DNA from: Chloracidobacterium sp. UBA3360
Lineage (GTDB): Bacteria > Acidobacteriota > Blastocatellia > Pyrinomonadales > Pyrinomonadaceae
Reading direction: 5' to 3'
NCBI GenBank assembly: GCA_002360555.1
Contig: DEQS01000105.1
Span: 272,115 to 316,630 of the forward strand
DNA: 44,516 bases
Below the pieces are notes generated by a model. The model saw only the letters and a program-made list of their open reading frames with translations. It ran no database searches and was not told the DNA's origin. The position numbers were made by a program, and so were the translations under genes. Shown piece after piece: positions 24,424 to 32,052 of the stretch (position 1 is its first letter; the number at the start of each line of letters is the position of its first letter).

Positions 24424-25887
24424 ATGGAGACTCTCAACATTCGAACGGGTTCTGAACCGGTCGTTTTATTCCGCAAACTTAGCAAACTCGAACGTAGCGG
24501 TCGATACGCTGAAGCTTTAGGCCTGATCAGTGATGGTTGGGAAGATCTGTCGCGCGTGCCGGAAACTGAGCATCTCGATGTCGAGGACGCCGCAGAGTTG
24601 CGTCTTAGATACGGCAGTTTGATCGGGTTTTACGGGCACAATGAAATGATTGCCGGTGCGCAGGAACACTCAAAAAATATTCTTACGGCTGTGCGTGAAG
24701 TTTTTCAGAAGCTTCGAAATGTTGAAAAGATCGCCGAGTGTGAAAATCTGATCGCTCTCGCCTATTGGCGAACGGGTGAATATCGCGAAACGGATCTGTG
24801 GCTAGATATAGCACTTGACCATAACTTGCCCCGCAAATCTCTTATTAGGCTTCAATCTTTTAAGGTCCGCAGCCTCAATTTTCTCTCGCTTAAAAAGCAC
24901 GAACAAAATATTGCTTACTGCCGCTCCGTCGAAGAGGATTTTCGCAAATTTGGCGATGCATTGCTTAACGCTTCTCTCTGCTCGAATATGGGCATTTCGC
25001 TCAAAGACACCGGCCGCAGCTCAGAGGCCCTTACTTATTTCACGCTGGCGAAAACCTATCACGAAAAATCGCGGCACCGCATCTATCTGGCGACCGTCGA
25101 AAACAATCTTGCGTTGCTCCACATGAATGAGGGCAATTTTCGGCTTGCTCATAGTTCGGTCGATGCGGCGATCGGGATCTATAAAAAATTAAAGGATAAA
25201 ACTCGCGAAGGTTCGTCGCTTGAGACAAAAGCGCAGATATGCCTTGCGGAAAACCAACCCGATGCGGCCCTCAATTATACCGATCGGTCGATCGCCGTGT
25301 TGCGCAAGAGCGAGAATCGGGCATATCTTGCCGAGTCGTTAATGACGCGGTCAAAGACGTTGCTCGTTCTCGATAATTTCCAGGACGCGGTCCTGTCGAT
25401 GATGGAAGCCGTTGATATTACTCGGCGGCAAACAGGTGAGGCATCGGCAAGAGAGCTGATCGACGAATTTCAATGCGTTCTCGACCCCGTTAAACAAACT
25501 ACCAAAAGCAACTTTGCCGCTGACGCCAACGAACTTGAACTTGTCATCCCTGCTTCTCTTTCAAAATACAGTGAATACAGCGGTGTCTGGATAAACAACT
25601 CGCACCTCGACGATCTCGGTATCCCAAAAGGCTCGCTTGCAGTCACGGTTAATGAAAAAGTTAAACGCGGTGATCTGGTCGCCGCAATCGAGCGGGATAG
25701 TGGAGCTGTCGTCTGCGGCTATTACGATTCGGATTTTGGTATGGTCTGTCTGGAAAGCGGGTCGGGCCAACCGCATCTGTTTGACGAGAACGCCATCACG
25801 ATCGAGGGCAAGATCGTTGGGGTCTGTCGCGACGGACAAAACGCCGACGGCAAGATGATCGTCGAGCCTATTGGTCTGGCGGCCTAA
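24424..25887 (+). CDS. TPR protein with a degenerate LexA/S24-like C-terminal domain
   Basis: A protein of about 487 residues. Residues ~1-370 are tandem tetratricopeptide helices (e.g. ALTYFTLAKTYHEKSRHRIY, ATVENNLALLHMNEGNFRLA, AALNYTDRSIAVLRK). Residues ~380-480 follow the LexA/CI S24 fold: DDLGIPKGSLAVTVNEKVKRGDLVAAIE, then VCL, ending AITIEGKIVGVCRDG. When aligned to LexA, the catalytic Ser position holds His (NNSHLDDLGI) and the Lys position holds Cys (GAVVCGYY), so self-cleavage looks lost. It has no DNA-binding domain; the CI-like gene two genes upstream has one. TTG at 24412 is an alternative start. Its end overlaps the convergent J-domain gene by 20 bases. Confidence 0.75.
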   Translation: METLNIRTGSEPVVLFRKLSKLERSGRYAEALGLISDGWEDLSRVPETEHLDVEDAAELRLRYGSLIGFYGHNEMIAGAQEHSKNILTAVREVFQKLRNVEKIAECENLIALAYWRTGEYRETDLWLDIALDHNLPRKSLIRLQSFKVRSLNFLSLKKHEQNIAYCRSVEEDFRKFGDALLNASLCSNMGISLKDTGRSSEALTYFTLAKTYHEKSRHRIYLATVENNLALLHMNEGNFRLAHSSVDAAIGIYKKLKDKTREGSSLETKAQICLAENQPDAALNYTDRSIAVLRKSENRAYLAESLMTRSKTLLVLDNFQDAVLSMMEAVDITRRQTGEASARELIDEFQCVLDPVKQTTKSNFAADANELELVIPASLSKYSEYSGVWINNSHLDDLGIPKGSLAVTVNEKVKRGDLVAAIERDSGAVVCGYYDSDFGMVCLESGSGQPHLFDENAITIEGKIVGVCRDGQNADGKMIVEPIGLAA

Positions 25888-26695
25888 AATCCTTGATATC
25901 CATCCCAAAAGTTTCCTTTACATACTCTTCTTGAGCCCGATTTACACTTTTGAGATTTGTGAGCCGCCGCTCTGATTTTTTTATATGGACACGCGTGCGG
26001 TTTGCCATTTGAGCCAGCAGATCGCGGCCCTCAGCCATCTCCGCCTCAACTCTTTTCCTTAGGTCAAACAACTCCGAACCCTCGATCTCCGCCCGCTCGT
26101 TTACCAATTCGCCGAGCCTGACCTTGATCTGAAATATCTGACGGATCGCCCGTACGAGTTCATCGCCGATGGTGTCGCCGCTCACGAGATCGGGGCTGTT
26201 ACGAAAATCTTCGACAAGTTTGTTGAGCTTTGTTTGGTCACCCGCTGAATACGCTGCGTTCAGCTCGGCCATCAGTCCGTGTCGTTTTTCTTTCTCACCG
26301 GCATCGAGCGCGAGGTCGGGATGGATGATGCGGGCGAGATTGTGATAGGCCTTTTTTGCCTCGGCCGTCGGGTTAAATTTACGGTCGGCGGCATCGGCAT
26401 CTTCGGCGGCACGAGCGGCAGATTCCTCTGCACGGCGGCGCATCTCCTCAGCCTTTTTCTTGATCTCTTCGTCGTCGGGGACGAGCTTTACTTCTTCTTC
26501 GGCGATCTGTGCCTCGATATCGTCGAACTCAGCATAAAGGCGAGCGACGCCCATCGTATATTGGGCCTCAAACTGTTGTTGCAACGCCCGAAGATCGGTC
26601 ATCTCCTCTTCGCGATCGGCAAGCCTGTCCTTTAACCGTTCGAGGACGCGGCGCTTTTTTTCGAGTTCGATCTCTTCGGGGGCTAAAGGGGTCAT
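25868..26695 (-). CDS. J-domain protein with flanking coiled coils
   Basis: A 275-residue cytoplasmic protein. Residues 1-~105 are a long charged coiled coil. Residues ~112-155 hold a J-domain-like segment with the HPD motif (His125-Pro-Asp127, in AYHNLARIIHPDLAL), which stimulates DnaK ATPase. A second coiled coil follows (~190-255). It lacks the zinc-finger and C-terminal substrate domains of DnaJ, so it is a specialised co-chaperone. It lies three nucleotides downstream of the deacetylase gene, so the two are one unit. Confidence 0.75.
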   Translation of the reverse strand: MTPLAPEEIELEKKRRVLERLKDRLADREEEMTDLRALQQQFEAQYTMGVARLYAEFDDIEAQIAEEEVKLVPDDEEIKKKAEEMRRRAEESAARAAEDADAADRKFNPTAEAKKAYHNLARIIHPDLALDAGEKEKRHGLMAELNAAYSAGDQTKLNKLVEDFRNSPDLVSGDTIGDELVRAIRQIFQIKVRLGELVNERAEIEGSELFDLRKRVEAEMAEGRDLLAQMANRTRVHIKKSERRLTNLKSVNRAQEEYVKETFGMDIKDFRPPDQ

Positions 26696-26698
26696 TGA

Positions 26699-27433
26699 TC
26701 AGGAATAGAGATTCATCGGACGTGTCAGCAATTCAAAAGGGTCGTTGACGTTCAACATCTCGCGAACAAAAAATGGTTCACCGGCCGCAGCTCCGATCAA
26801 CGAACCGTAATAACGCGAACGGTTTGCGATCTCATCGAGATAAGTTTTGCCCGTAAGCATTGTTTCCGGTTCACTCGAATTTGGATCGTAAAACTGTGAG
26901 CGATGTGCACGGAGAGCGTCCATTTTTTCTTCGAGAAAATCCGAGATATCGACAATAAATGAGGGGACGACGCGCCGCGAAAATACATTGTTAGCGACGA
27001 TCGGCGGCGGTATTTTTTCATCGCCGGTTTCGGGGTCGTAATTTCGCATAGCCGCAAGCCGCGACGATTCGCGAACGAGGGTTGCGATGTGATCGTGATC
27101 CGCGTGGCTGTCGTTCTCTTGATGCGTGAGTATCAATCTAGGTTTTAATCGTCTCAATGCTCTGACTAACGCCACCCGAGCGTCATCCGTAACAAAAACA
27201 TGCCCGTCGGGTAGCCCGAGATTGTCGCGGATGTCGAGCTTTAATATCTTTGCCGCATTTTCAGCCTCGACTGCACGCCCATCGACGGTGCCGCGAGTGC
27301 CCATTTCGCCGCGTGTCACATCGAGGGCACCGGTCCGGTAACCGAGAGCTTTCAGCTTTAACATTGTCCCGCCTACCGACAGCTCAAGATCGTCGGGGTG
27401 AGCAAAAATTGCGAGGATATCTACTTGGCTCAT
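26699..27433 (-). CDS. bshB1: Bacillithiol biosynthesis deacetylase BshB1-like
   Basis: A 244-residue LmbE-type zinc deacetylase. AHPDD (His12, Asp14, Asp15) and His113 in HADHDH form the metal site. The long match to BshB1 (LSVGGTMLKLKALGYRTGALDVTRGEMGTRG; start ANNVFSRRVVPSFIVDIS later) favours deacetylation of N-acetylglucosaminyl-malate, the second step of bacillithiol synthesis, though MshB-like or Bca activity cannot be excluded. bshA and bshC are not in the window. It leads a two-gene unit with the J-domain gene and diverges from the MBL hydrolase gene across repeat E. Confidence 0.85.
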   Translation of the reverse strand: MSQVDILAIFAHPDDLELSVGGTMLKLKALGYRTGALDVTRGEMGTRGTVDGRAVEAENAAKILKLDIRDNLGLPDGHVFVTDDARVALVRALRRLKPRLILTHQENDSHADHDHIATLVRESSRLAAMRNYDPETGDEKIPPPIVANNVFSRRVVPSFIVDISDFLEEKMDALRAHRSQFYDPNSSEPETMLTGKTYLDEIANRSRYYGSLIGAAAGEPFFVREMLNVNDPFELLTRPMNLYS

Positions 27434-27461
27434 AGGCTTTAATCTACCATAACGGGAATTA

Positions 27462-27527
27462 AAACAGGATATACAAGATGGACAGGATCCTGGCTTATCT
27501 TGTTCATCCTGTTAATTCTTCCTGTTT
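27462..27527. repeat. Short-period repeat E with inverted arms
   Basis: Degenerate units built on ACAGGAT and ACAAGAT (AACAGGAT, ATACAAGAT, GGACAGGAT) run to about 27489. Their reverse complements (TTATCTTGT, TCATCCTGTT, TTCTTCCTGTT) follow to 27527. It fills most of the 109-nt spacer between divergent genes, so it must overlap or adjoin their promoters. Confidence 0.7.
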
Positions 27528-27542
27528 GTTAAGATAGTAGCT

Positions 27543-28310
27543 ATGAAACTCACCGTCCTCGGTTCCGGCACGTCGATACCGCATCCAAAACGGAGCAGCT
27601 CAGGCTATTGGCTTGAGACTGCGGGCGGCACGGCACTGCTCGATTGCTCGGCGTCGGCGATACATCGGATGACTGAAGAGGAGTTGGACTGGACTAGCTT
27701 GGGTGCGATTTGGATATCGCATTTTCATCTCGATCATTGCGGCGGGATCGCACCTTTCCTCGCCGGGACAAAACATTCAGCAGAGATGAGGCAACGGACA
27801 ACACCGCTGCGAATATTCGGCCCAGTCGGCATAAAAGCTCTGCTCGCAAGATTTGATGCGGTAGATAACTATCGCCTGCTCGAACAACCTTTTCGCGTTG
27901 AGGTGGTCGAGGTCGAAGCTCTCGATCCGTTTGAGATCCTACCCGGCGTTGAGGCGGTCGCAATGAAAACGCCGCATACGGACGAAAGCCACGCGATCCA
28001 TGTCCGCGATGCAGATGATAAAACGCTGGTTTATTCTGCGGACACAGGGTTTGATGAAACGGTAGCCACCTTTGCTAATCGCGTCGATCTGTTTGTTTTA
28101 GAGTGTTCTTTTGTCAGAGATAAGCCTGTTCAGAAACATCTTGAACTCGCCGAGGCGATGTACCTTATTCGAAAGGCTCACCCAAAACAAACGATGCTGA
28201 CGCATTTTTACCCCGAGTGGGATGATGTTGATTTTAATAAAAAAGTCGCTGGCTTTAACCCGCCGTGTGACGTGGTCGAGGCGAAAGACGGCCTGCGGTT
28301 AGAGATATAA
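27543..28310 (+). CDS. RNase Z-like metallo-beta-lactamase-fold hydrolase
   Basis: A 255-residue MBL-fold protein. The metal motif is HFHLDH (His60, His62, Asp64, His65). Other ligands lie in KTPHTDESHAI, YSADTG and LTHFYPEWD. The start TVLGSGTSIPHPKRSSSGYW resembles RNase Z and related arylsulfatase/cyclase-type hydrolases. It is shorter than tRNase Z and shows no clear flexible arm, so pre-tRNA processing is uncertain. It is transcribed alone. Confidence 0.85.
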   Translation: MKLTVLGSGTSIPHPKRSSSGYWLETAGGTALLDCSASAIHRMTEEELDWTSLGAIWISHFHLDHCGGIAPFLAGTKHSAEMRQRTTPLRIFGPVGIKALLARFDAVDNYRLLEQPFRVEVVEVEALDPFEILPGVEAVAMKTPHTDESHAIHVRDADDKTLVYSADTGFDETVATFANRVDLFVLECSFVRDKPVQKHLELAEAMYLIRKAHPKQTMLTHFYPEWDDVDFNKKVAGFNPPCDVVEAKDGLRLEI

Positions 28311-28323
28311 GTTACTCGCGACC

Positions 28324-28749
28324 TTACCTGACGTTTCGTTTTGCCATCGCCATTAATTCTTCAGGCATCCATTTTTCGAGATTCTTTTCTTCGGCATTAG
28401 CGATGCCTTTGTCGCGGTTACGCCACTCTTTTGAGGGGTCGTCTTCTCGGCCGGATTGTTTGGGGTAATTTTCGACCTGTTCGAGACTGATCACAATACC
28501 GTGGGCGACATCTTTCCAGTCTTCGTTTTGGATGCCGCGCAGCACGATCGGCAAGCCTGCGGTCCAGTCTTCTTCGGGGGCGATATTGTCGTATTCGGGT
28601 ATCGTCAAATACGCCGTTTCGGGAAACGGTTTGTGACTGTATTCGCTGACGATACGTGCGGCAAGGTCTTTGTAAGAGCCACTTGGGTCGGCAGCTCTAA
28701 TTTCCAGTGCCCTGCGAAAAATGTCTGATACGGTTGCTGTGTCGCTCAT
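28324..28749 (-). CDS. Conserved-looking hypothetical protein
   Basis: A 141-residue soluble protein from ATG 28749 (MSDTATVSDIF). The first part (~6-35) is helical; the middle is rich in Trp, Asp and Glu (EDWTAGLPIVLRGIQNEDWK). The C-terminus is Lys/Glu-rich. No family, signal peptide or catalytic motif is recognised. A GTG four codons upstream is an alternative start. It converges on the MBL gene with a 13-nt gap, and diverges from the redoxin gene. Confidence 0.55.
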   Translation of the reverse strand: MSDTATVSDIFRRALEIRAADPSGSYKDLAARIVSEYSHKPFPETAYLTIPEYDNIAPEEDWTAGLPIVLRGIQNEDWKDVAHGIVISLEQVENYPKQSGREDDPSKEWRNRDKGIANAEEKNLEKWMPEELMAMAKRNVR

Positions 28750-28758
28750 AGTATTAGC

Positions 28759-28788
28759 CACAGATTATCACAGATGGCCGCAGATTTT
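28759..28788. repeat. Three 10-nt repeats F (CACAGAT core)
   Basis: CACAGATTAT, CACAGATGGC and CGCAGATTTT follow without gaps, just upstream of the hypothetical gene's start codon. No inverted arm is visible, which sets this locus apart from the others. Confidence 0.6.
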
Positions 28789-28828
28789 AATTCGCCCGCT
28801 AATGCCGCGATAGCTGCCAACTTTTTTC

Positions 28829-28857
28829 TTGATAAACGGCATCTGAAAAGATAGTCT
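28829..28857 (+). promoter_or_regulatory. Possible promoter of the redoxin gene
   Basis: TTGATA (28829-28834) and TAGTCT (28852-28857) are 17 nt apart, 20 nt before the ATG. Confidence 0.4.
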
Positions 28858-28876
28858 TTAAAGTCACGAGGTCTTA

Positions 28877-29548
28877 ATGAGAAATACTTTTTTTGCAGTT
28901 GCGGTCATTTTGCTAACGGTCATTTTTGCGTTCGGGCAAAACGAACAGGCGCCAATAGTCGAGAAAGAGATCAACTATAAAAACTGGACGTATAAAAGCG
29001 TTCGCACCGGCGAAGACACAAACCTGCGCGATCTAACGGTTGGCAAAAAGCTCGTGATCGTCGTGTACTATGCTCCGTGGTGCGGCAACTGGCGTTATGA
29101 TGCTCCGATGCTGCAAAAGCTGTATGACAAATACAAATCCGCCGGATTAGAGATAGTAGCGGTTGGCGAATACGACCCGGTTTCTTCGATGCAGAACAAT
29201 CTCACTTTTATGAAGATCACGTTTCCGGCCGTCTATGAGTCGGAAAACCGTTCTGAAAAGCAAAAGACCAAGCACTATGATTATCGCCGATCGACGGGCG
29301 ACACGCGCGGCTGGGGTTCGCCGTGGTACATATTTTTGCAGCCGTCATTGATGGAGAAAAATGGCGATACGCTGACGAAAAAAACCTTTGTCATCAACGG
29401 CGAGATGATCGCGGACGAAGGTGAAAAATTTATCCGCGAAAAGCTCGGCCTGCCAGCTGTCGATGCAAAATCTGCAACCGCCAAAAACGGCGAGATCGAG
29501 GTCTGCGACCCAGCGGACAAGAAAGCGACCGAGCTGAAAAAGCCTTAG
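28877..29548 (+). CDS. Exported thioredoxin-fold protein with single active-site Cys
   Basis: A 223-residue protein with signal peptide (1-~20, IFAFGQ) and a TlpA/AhpC-like thioredoxin fold (~45-190). The active site reads APWCGNWR: only Cys69 is present, and the second Cys of WCxxC is replaced by Trp. It thus cannot form the usual internal disulfide and may be a peroxidase-like, isomerase-like or thiol-binding variant. The C-terminal tail is Lys-rich with one more Cys (EVCDP). GAGG lies nine bases upstream of the ATG. Confidence 0.75.
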   Translation: MRNTFFAVAVILLTVIFAFGQNEQAPIVEKEINYKNWTYKSVRTGEDTNLRDLTVGKKLVIVVYYAPWCGNWRYDAPMLQKLYDKYKSAGLEIVAVGEYDPVSSMQNNLTFMKITFPAVYESENRSEKQKTKHYDYRRSTGDTRGWGSPWYIFLQPSLMEKNGDTLTKKTFVINGEMIADEGEKFIREKLGLPAVDAKSATAKNGEIEVCDPADKKATELKKP

Positions 29549-29592
29549 GCACAAACCCTATCCTTTCGTAACGCGAAAGTCAGTATAATTCC

Positions 29593-29621
29593 TTGCCACT
29601 ATTTGGTAAGCAAATTAAAAT
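29593..29621 (+). promoter_or_regulatory. Promoter of the DoxX-like gene, possibly leaderless
   Basis: TTGCCA (29593-29598) and TAAAAT (29616-29621) are 17 nt apart. The expected transcript start (~29628) would be only about two bases before the ATG at 29630, and there is no ribosome-binding site. Confidence 0.5.
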
Positions 29622-29629
29622 AACGCGTT

Positions 29630-30019
29630 ATGACAAAAGCAAACAAGATCATCTATTGGGTCGCGACCCTGTGGCTCGCGTTGGGTATGACATCGAGCGC
29701 CGTGGTGCAGTTGATGCGGATACCTGAGGGAGTTCAGGGCGTCACGCATCTTGGTTACCCGGCTTACTTACTGACAATATTGGGCACCTGGAAAATATTA
29801 GGTGTCATCGCGATACTCGCTCCTAAATTTCCGCTTGTAAAAGAATGGGCTTATGCCGGCTTTTTCTTTGTCACATCGGGAGCATTTATTTCCCACGTTA
29901 CGATGGGTGATCCGTTCGGCGACATTTTCCCGTCGGTGTTGCTTATGACCCTGACAGTCGTATCATGGTATCTCAGGCCGGCGAGTAGAAGGGTCGCGTC
30001 GGGAGCGGTTGAGGTATGA
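29630..30019 (+). CDS. DoxX-like membrane protein
   Basis: A 129-residue protein with four predicted membrane helices (~7-25, 43-63, 72-90, 98-115). The pattern THLGYPAYLLTILGTWKILGVIAIL is typical of DoxX_2 proteins. Their biochemical role is poorly known; related DoxX proteins take part in thiol and redox stress. Its last four bases overlap the start of the next gene (ATGA), showing translational coupling to the SRPBCC protein, a common pairing. Confidence 0.85.
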   Translation: MTKANKIIYWVATLWLALGMTSSAVVQLMRIPEGVQGVTHLGYPAYLLTILGTWKILGVIAILAPKFPLVKEWAYAGFFFVTSGAFISHVTMGDPFGDIFPSVLLMTLTVVSWYLRPASRRVASGAVEV

Positions 30020-30456
30020 CAACACCTGAGAGTCAAGATGGCGTCATCGATAATGAGCGTGTATTGTCGGCCAGCCCGCGCGAGATATTTGAGGCGTTTA
30101 AGCAGCCGGAAAAGCTTGCCCGGTGGTGGGGGCCGGCTGGTTTTACAAACACATTTGAGCTGTGTGATTTCAAACCGGGCGGACGCTGGATCTATGTGAT
30201 GCATGGCCCGGACGGCAAAGATTATCCAAATGAGTGCGTTTTTCGCGAGATCGAACCTTACGCCCGTATCGTCATAGATCACGTCGTATTGCCGTATTAC
30301 ACGCTGACGATAACGCTTGCCGAGAGCGGCGAGGGAACACGCCTGACATGGCGGCATGAATTTGAAAACACCGCATTTGTAGCGAGCATGAGAGATTTTC
30401 TTATAAATGCTAACAATGAAAATCTCGACCGGCTAGAGGCGGTTCTCGCTGGCTAA
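30016..30456 (+). CDS. SRPBCC / AHSA1-type ligand-binding protein
   Basis: A 146-residue START-like fold protein. VLSASPREIFEAFKQPEKLARWWGPAGFTN is the typical AHSA1/CalC opening. FKPGGRWIYVMHGPDGKDY and TRLTWRHEFEN continue the family pattern. These proteins bind hydrophobic ligands in a deep pocket or assist chaperones; the ligand is unknown. It is coupled to the DoxX-like gene by a four-base overlap. Confidence 0.88.
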   Translation: MTTPESQDGVIDNERVLSASPREIFEAFKQPEKLARWWGPAGFTNTFELCDFKPGGRWIYVMHGPDGKDYPNECVFREIEPYARIVIDHVVLPYYTLTITLAESGEGTRLTWRHEFENTAFVASMRDFLINANNENLDRLEAVLAG

Positions 30457-30500
30457 CAGCAATCATCGCGCGTACGCGATCCATTAATGACCGAGAAACG

Positions 30501-31412
30501 ATGAAAAAAGTAATTCAGACCGCGACGTTATTATTTTTACTGGTTGTTAGCGGCGGCACGTTCGCTCAGTCAAAAGCTGACTTGACGAAAAAGATCCAAG
30601 AGATCACCTTGGGCAAAAAGGCAGTTGTCGGTGTTGCGATCAGCGATATTAAGGGAAAGGAAATCCTTTCGATAAATGGCAGCAAACGCTTTCCGATGCA
30701 AAGCGTTTTCAAGTTTCATATCGGATTATTGATGCTGTCCGAGATCGATAAAGGCAAATTTTCGCTTGAACAGAAAATTGAGATCCCGAAAAAGAACCTG
30801 TTGCCTGGTCTCTATAGCCCGATCCGGGATAAATACCCGGAGGGTGCGACCCTGACAATTGCTGAGATCCTAGAATATACGGTTTCTAAGAGCGACAACG
30901 TCGGTTGCGATGCACTGCTGCTACTTCTTGGTGGACCTCAAGCGGTTGAGGGTTACTTTTCAAAAAATGGGTTTAAGGACGTTTCCATAAAGATAAATGA
31001 AGAGGTTATGCAGAATAATTGGGATCTGCAATTTCAAAATTGGACGACCCCAATAGCCGCGAACGAAGTTTTGGGATCATTCTTTTTCAACAAGAAGAAG
31101 TTACTCTCCCGCAAAAGCTATGACTTTATTTGGAAAATAATGAAAGAAACGGAAACCGGTATGGCAAGGTTAAAGGGACAATTACCGGAAAATACCATTG
31201 TAGCTCATAAAACAGGCTGGTCGGGAACTAACAAGGCAACCGGAATAACTGCTGCGGTCAATGATATCGGGATCGTTTTTTTGCCAAACGGACAACATTT
31301 TTTTATTAGTGTTTTTGTGACCGACTCGAAAGAAGACGCGGCAACCAACGAAAAAATAATCGCGGACATCGCCAAAGCGGGTTGGGATCATTTTGTAAGG
31401 AAAACAAAATAA
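30501..31412 (+). CDS. Class A beta-lactamase, A2-like
   Basis: A 303-residue exported serine beta-lactamase with signal peptide (1-~22, GTFAQS). Class A motifs are complete: S68-V-F-K71, S131-D-N133 and K237-T-G239. Glu167/Glu168 precede QFQNW, a segment found in the A2 branch (PER, CfxA, CblA-like enzymes), so one of them is the likely general base. Chromosomal genes of this branch occur in Bacteroidota and relatives. It is A-richer than its neighbours, which may reflect transfer. Substrate range cannot be read from sequence. A hairpin terminator follows. Confidence 0.9.
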   Translation: MKKVIQTATLLFLLVVSGGTFAQSKADLTKKIQEITLGKKAVVGVAISDIKGKEILSINGSKRFPMQSVFKFHIGLLMLSEIDKGKFSLEQKIEIPKKNLLPGLYSPIRDKYPEGATLTIAEILEYTVSKSDNVGCDALLLLLGGPQAVEGYFSKNGFKDVSIKINEEVMQNNWDLQFQNWTTPIAANEVLGSFFFNKKKLLSRKSYDFIWKIMKETETGMARLKGQLPENTIVAHKTGWSGTNKATGITAAVNDIGIVFLPNGQHFFISVFVTDSKEDAATNEKIIADIAKAGWDHFVRKTK

Positions 31413-31423
31413 ACTCTCGCTAA

Positions 31424-31447
31424 TTTCGGTTCACCGAAACAATTTTT
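31424..31447 (+). terminator. Terminator after the beta-lactamase gene
   Basis: TTTCGG (31424-31429) pairs with CCGAAA (31434-31439) around TTCA, followed by a short spacer and TTTTT. Confidence 0.65.
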
Positions 31448-31464
31448 ACAGCATTTTATAGATC

Positions 31465-32037
31465 ATGAAAAACGAAAATATCAGCAACGAATTACTGCCC
31501 GCAGACCGTGAGGAGCTGCTTAACGAATTAAAGACACGATTTGAGGAAAACACGATCCGCCATGAGGGACTTGAGTGGGCTAAGGTGCTTGCCAAGCTCG
31601 AGGCTGATCCGGCGAAACTTTGGTCGCTCAGCGAGATGGAACGAACAGGCGGCGAGCCGGATGTAGTCGGGTTTGATAAGGCGACGGGCGAGTATATTTT
31701 TTTCGATTGCTCACCGGAAACTCCGAAGGGCCGCCGCAGCCTGTGTTATGACCGGGCGGCATGGGAATCACGCAAAGAACATAAACCCGCAACCAGCGCC
31801 CAAGACATGGCCGCCGCGATGGGCATTAAGATCCTGACAGAAGCGGAATATCAAGGGCTGCAGACGCTGGGACATTTTGATCTGAAAACCTCAAGCTGGC
31901 TTGAAACGCCCGCCGACATTAGAGATCTCGGCGGAGCGATCTTCGGCGATTATCGCTTTGGCCGCGTCTTTATCTACCACAACGGCGCGGAATCCTATTA
32001 TGGCGCGCGTGCGTTTCGTGGTTCGCTGCGCGTTTAG
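31465..32037 (+). CDS. DUF4256-family protein
   Basis: A 190-residue soluble protein that matches the DUF4256 family: LKTRFEENTIRHEGLEW at the start, GGEPDVVGFDKATGEYIFFDCSPE in the middle, and RGGxFGDYRFGRVFIYHNGAESYYGARAFRG-like blocks at the end. The family is widespread in bacteria and has no settled function. It converges on mscL with a 15-nt gap. Confidence 0.85.
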   Translation: MKNENISNELLPADREELLNELKTRFEENTIRHEGLEWAKVLAKLEADPAKLWSLSEMERTGGEPDVVGFDKATGEYIFFDCSPETPKGRRSLCYDRAAWESRKEHKPATSAQDMAAAMGIKILTEAEYQGLQTLGHFDLKTSSWLETPADIRDLGGAIFGDYRFGRVFIYHNGAESYYGARAFRGSLRV

Positions 32038-32052
32038 CTCAACTTCACAGCA

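Noticed and set aside
23582..25887. Prophage remnant around the CI-like gene
   Set aside because: No integrase, structural or lysis genes and no attachment-site repeats were found; neighbours are ordinary chromosomal genes.
27543..28310. Metallo-beta-lactamase resistance enzyme
   Set aside because: The HxHxDH motif marks the fold only. The rest resembles RNase Z-like hydrolases, and there is no signal peptide.
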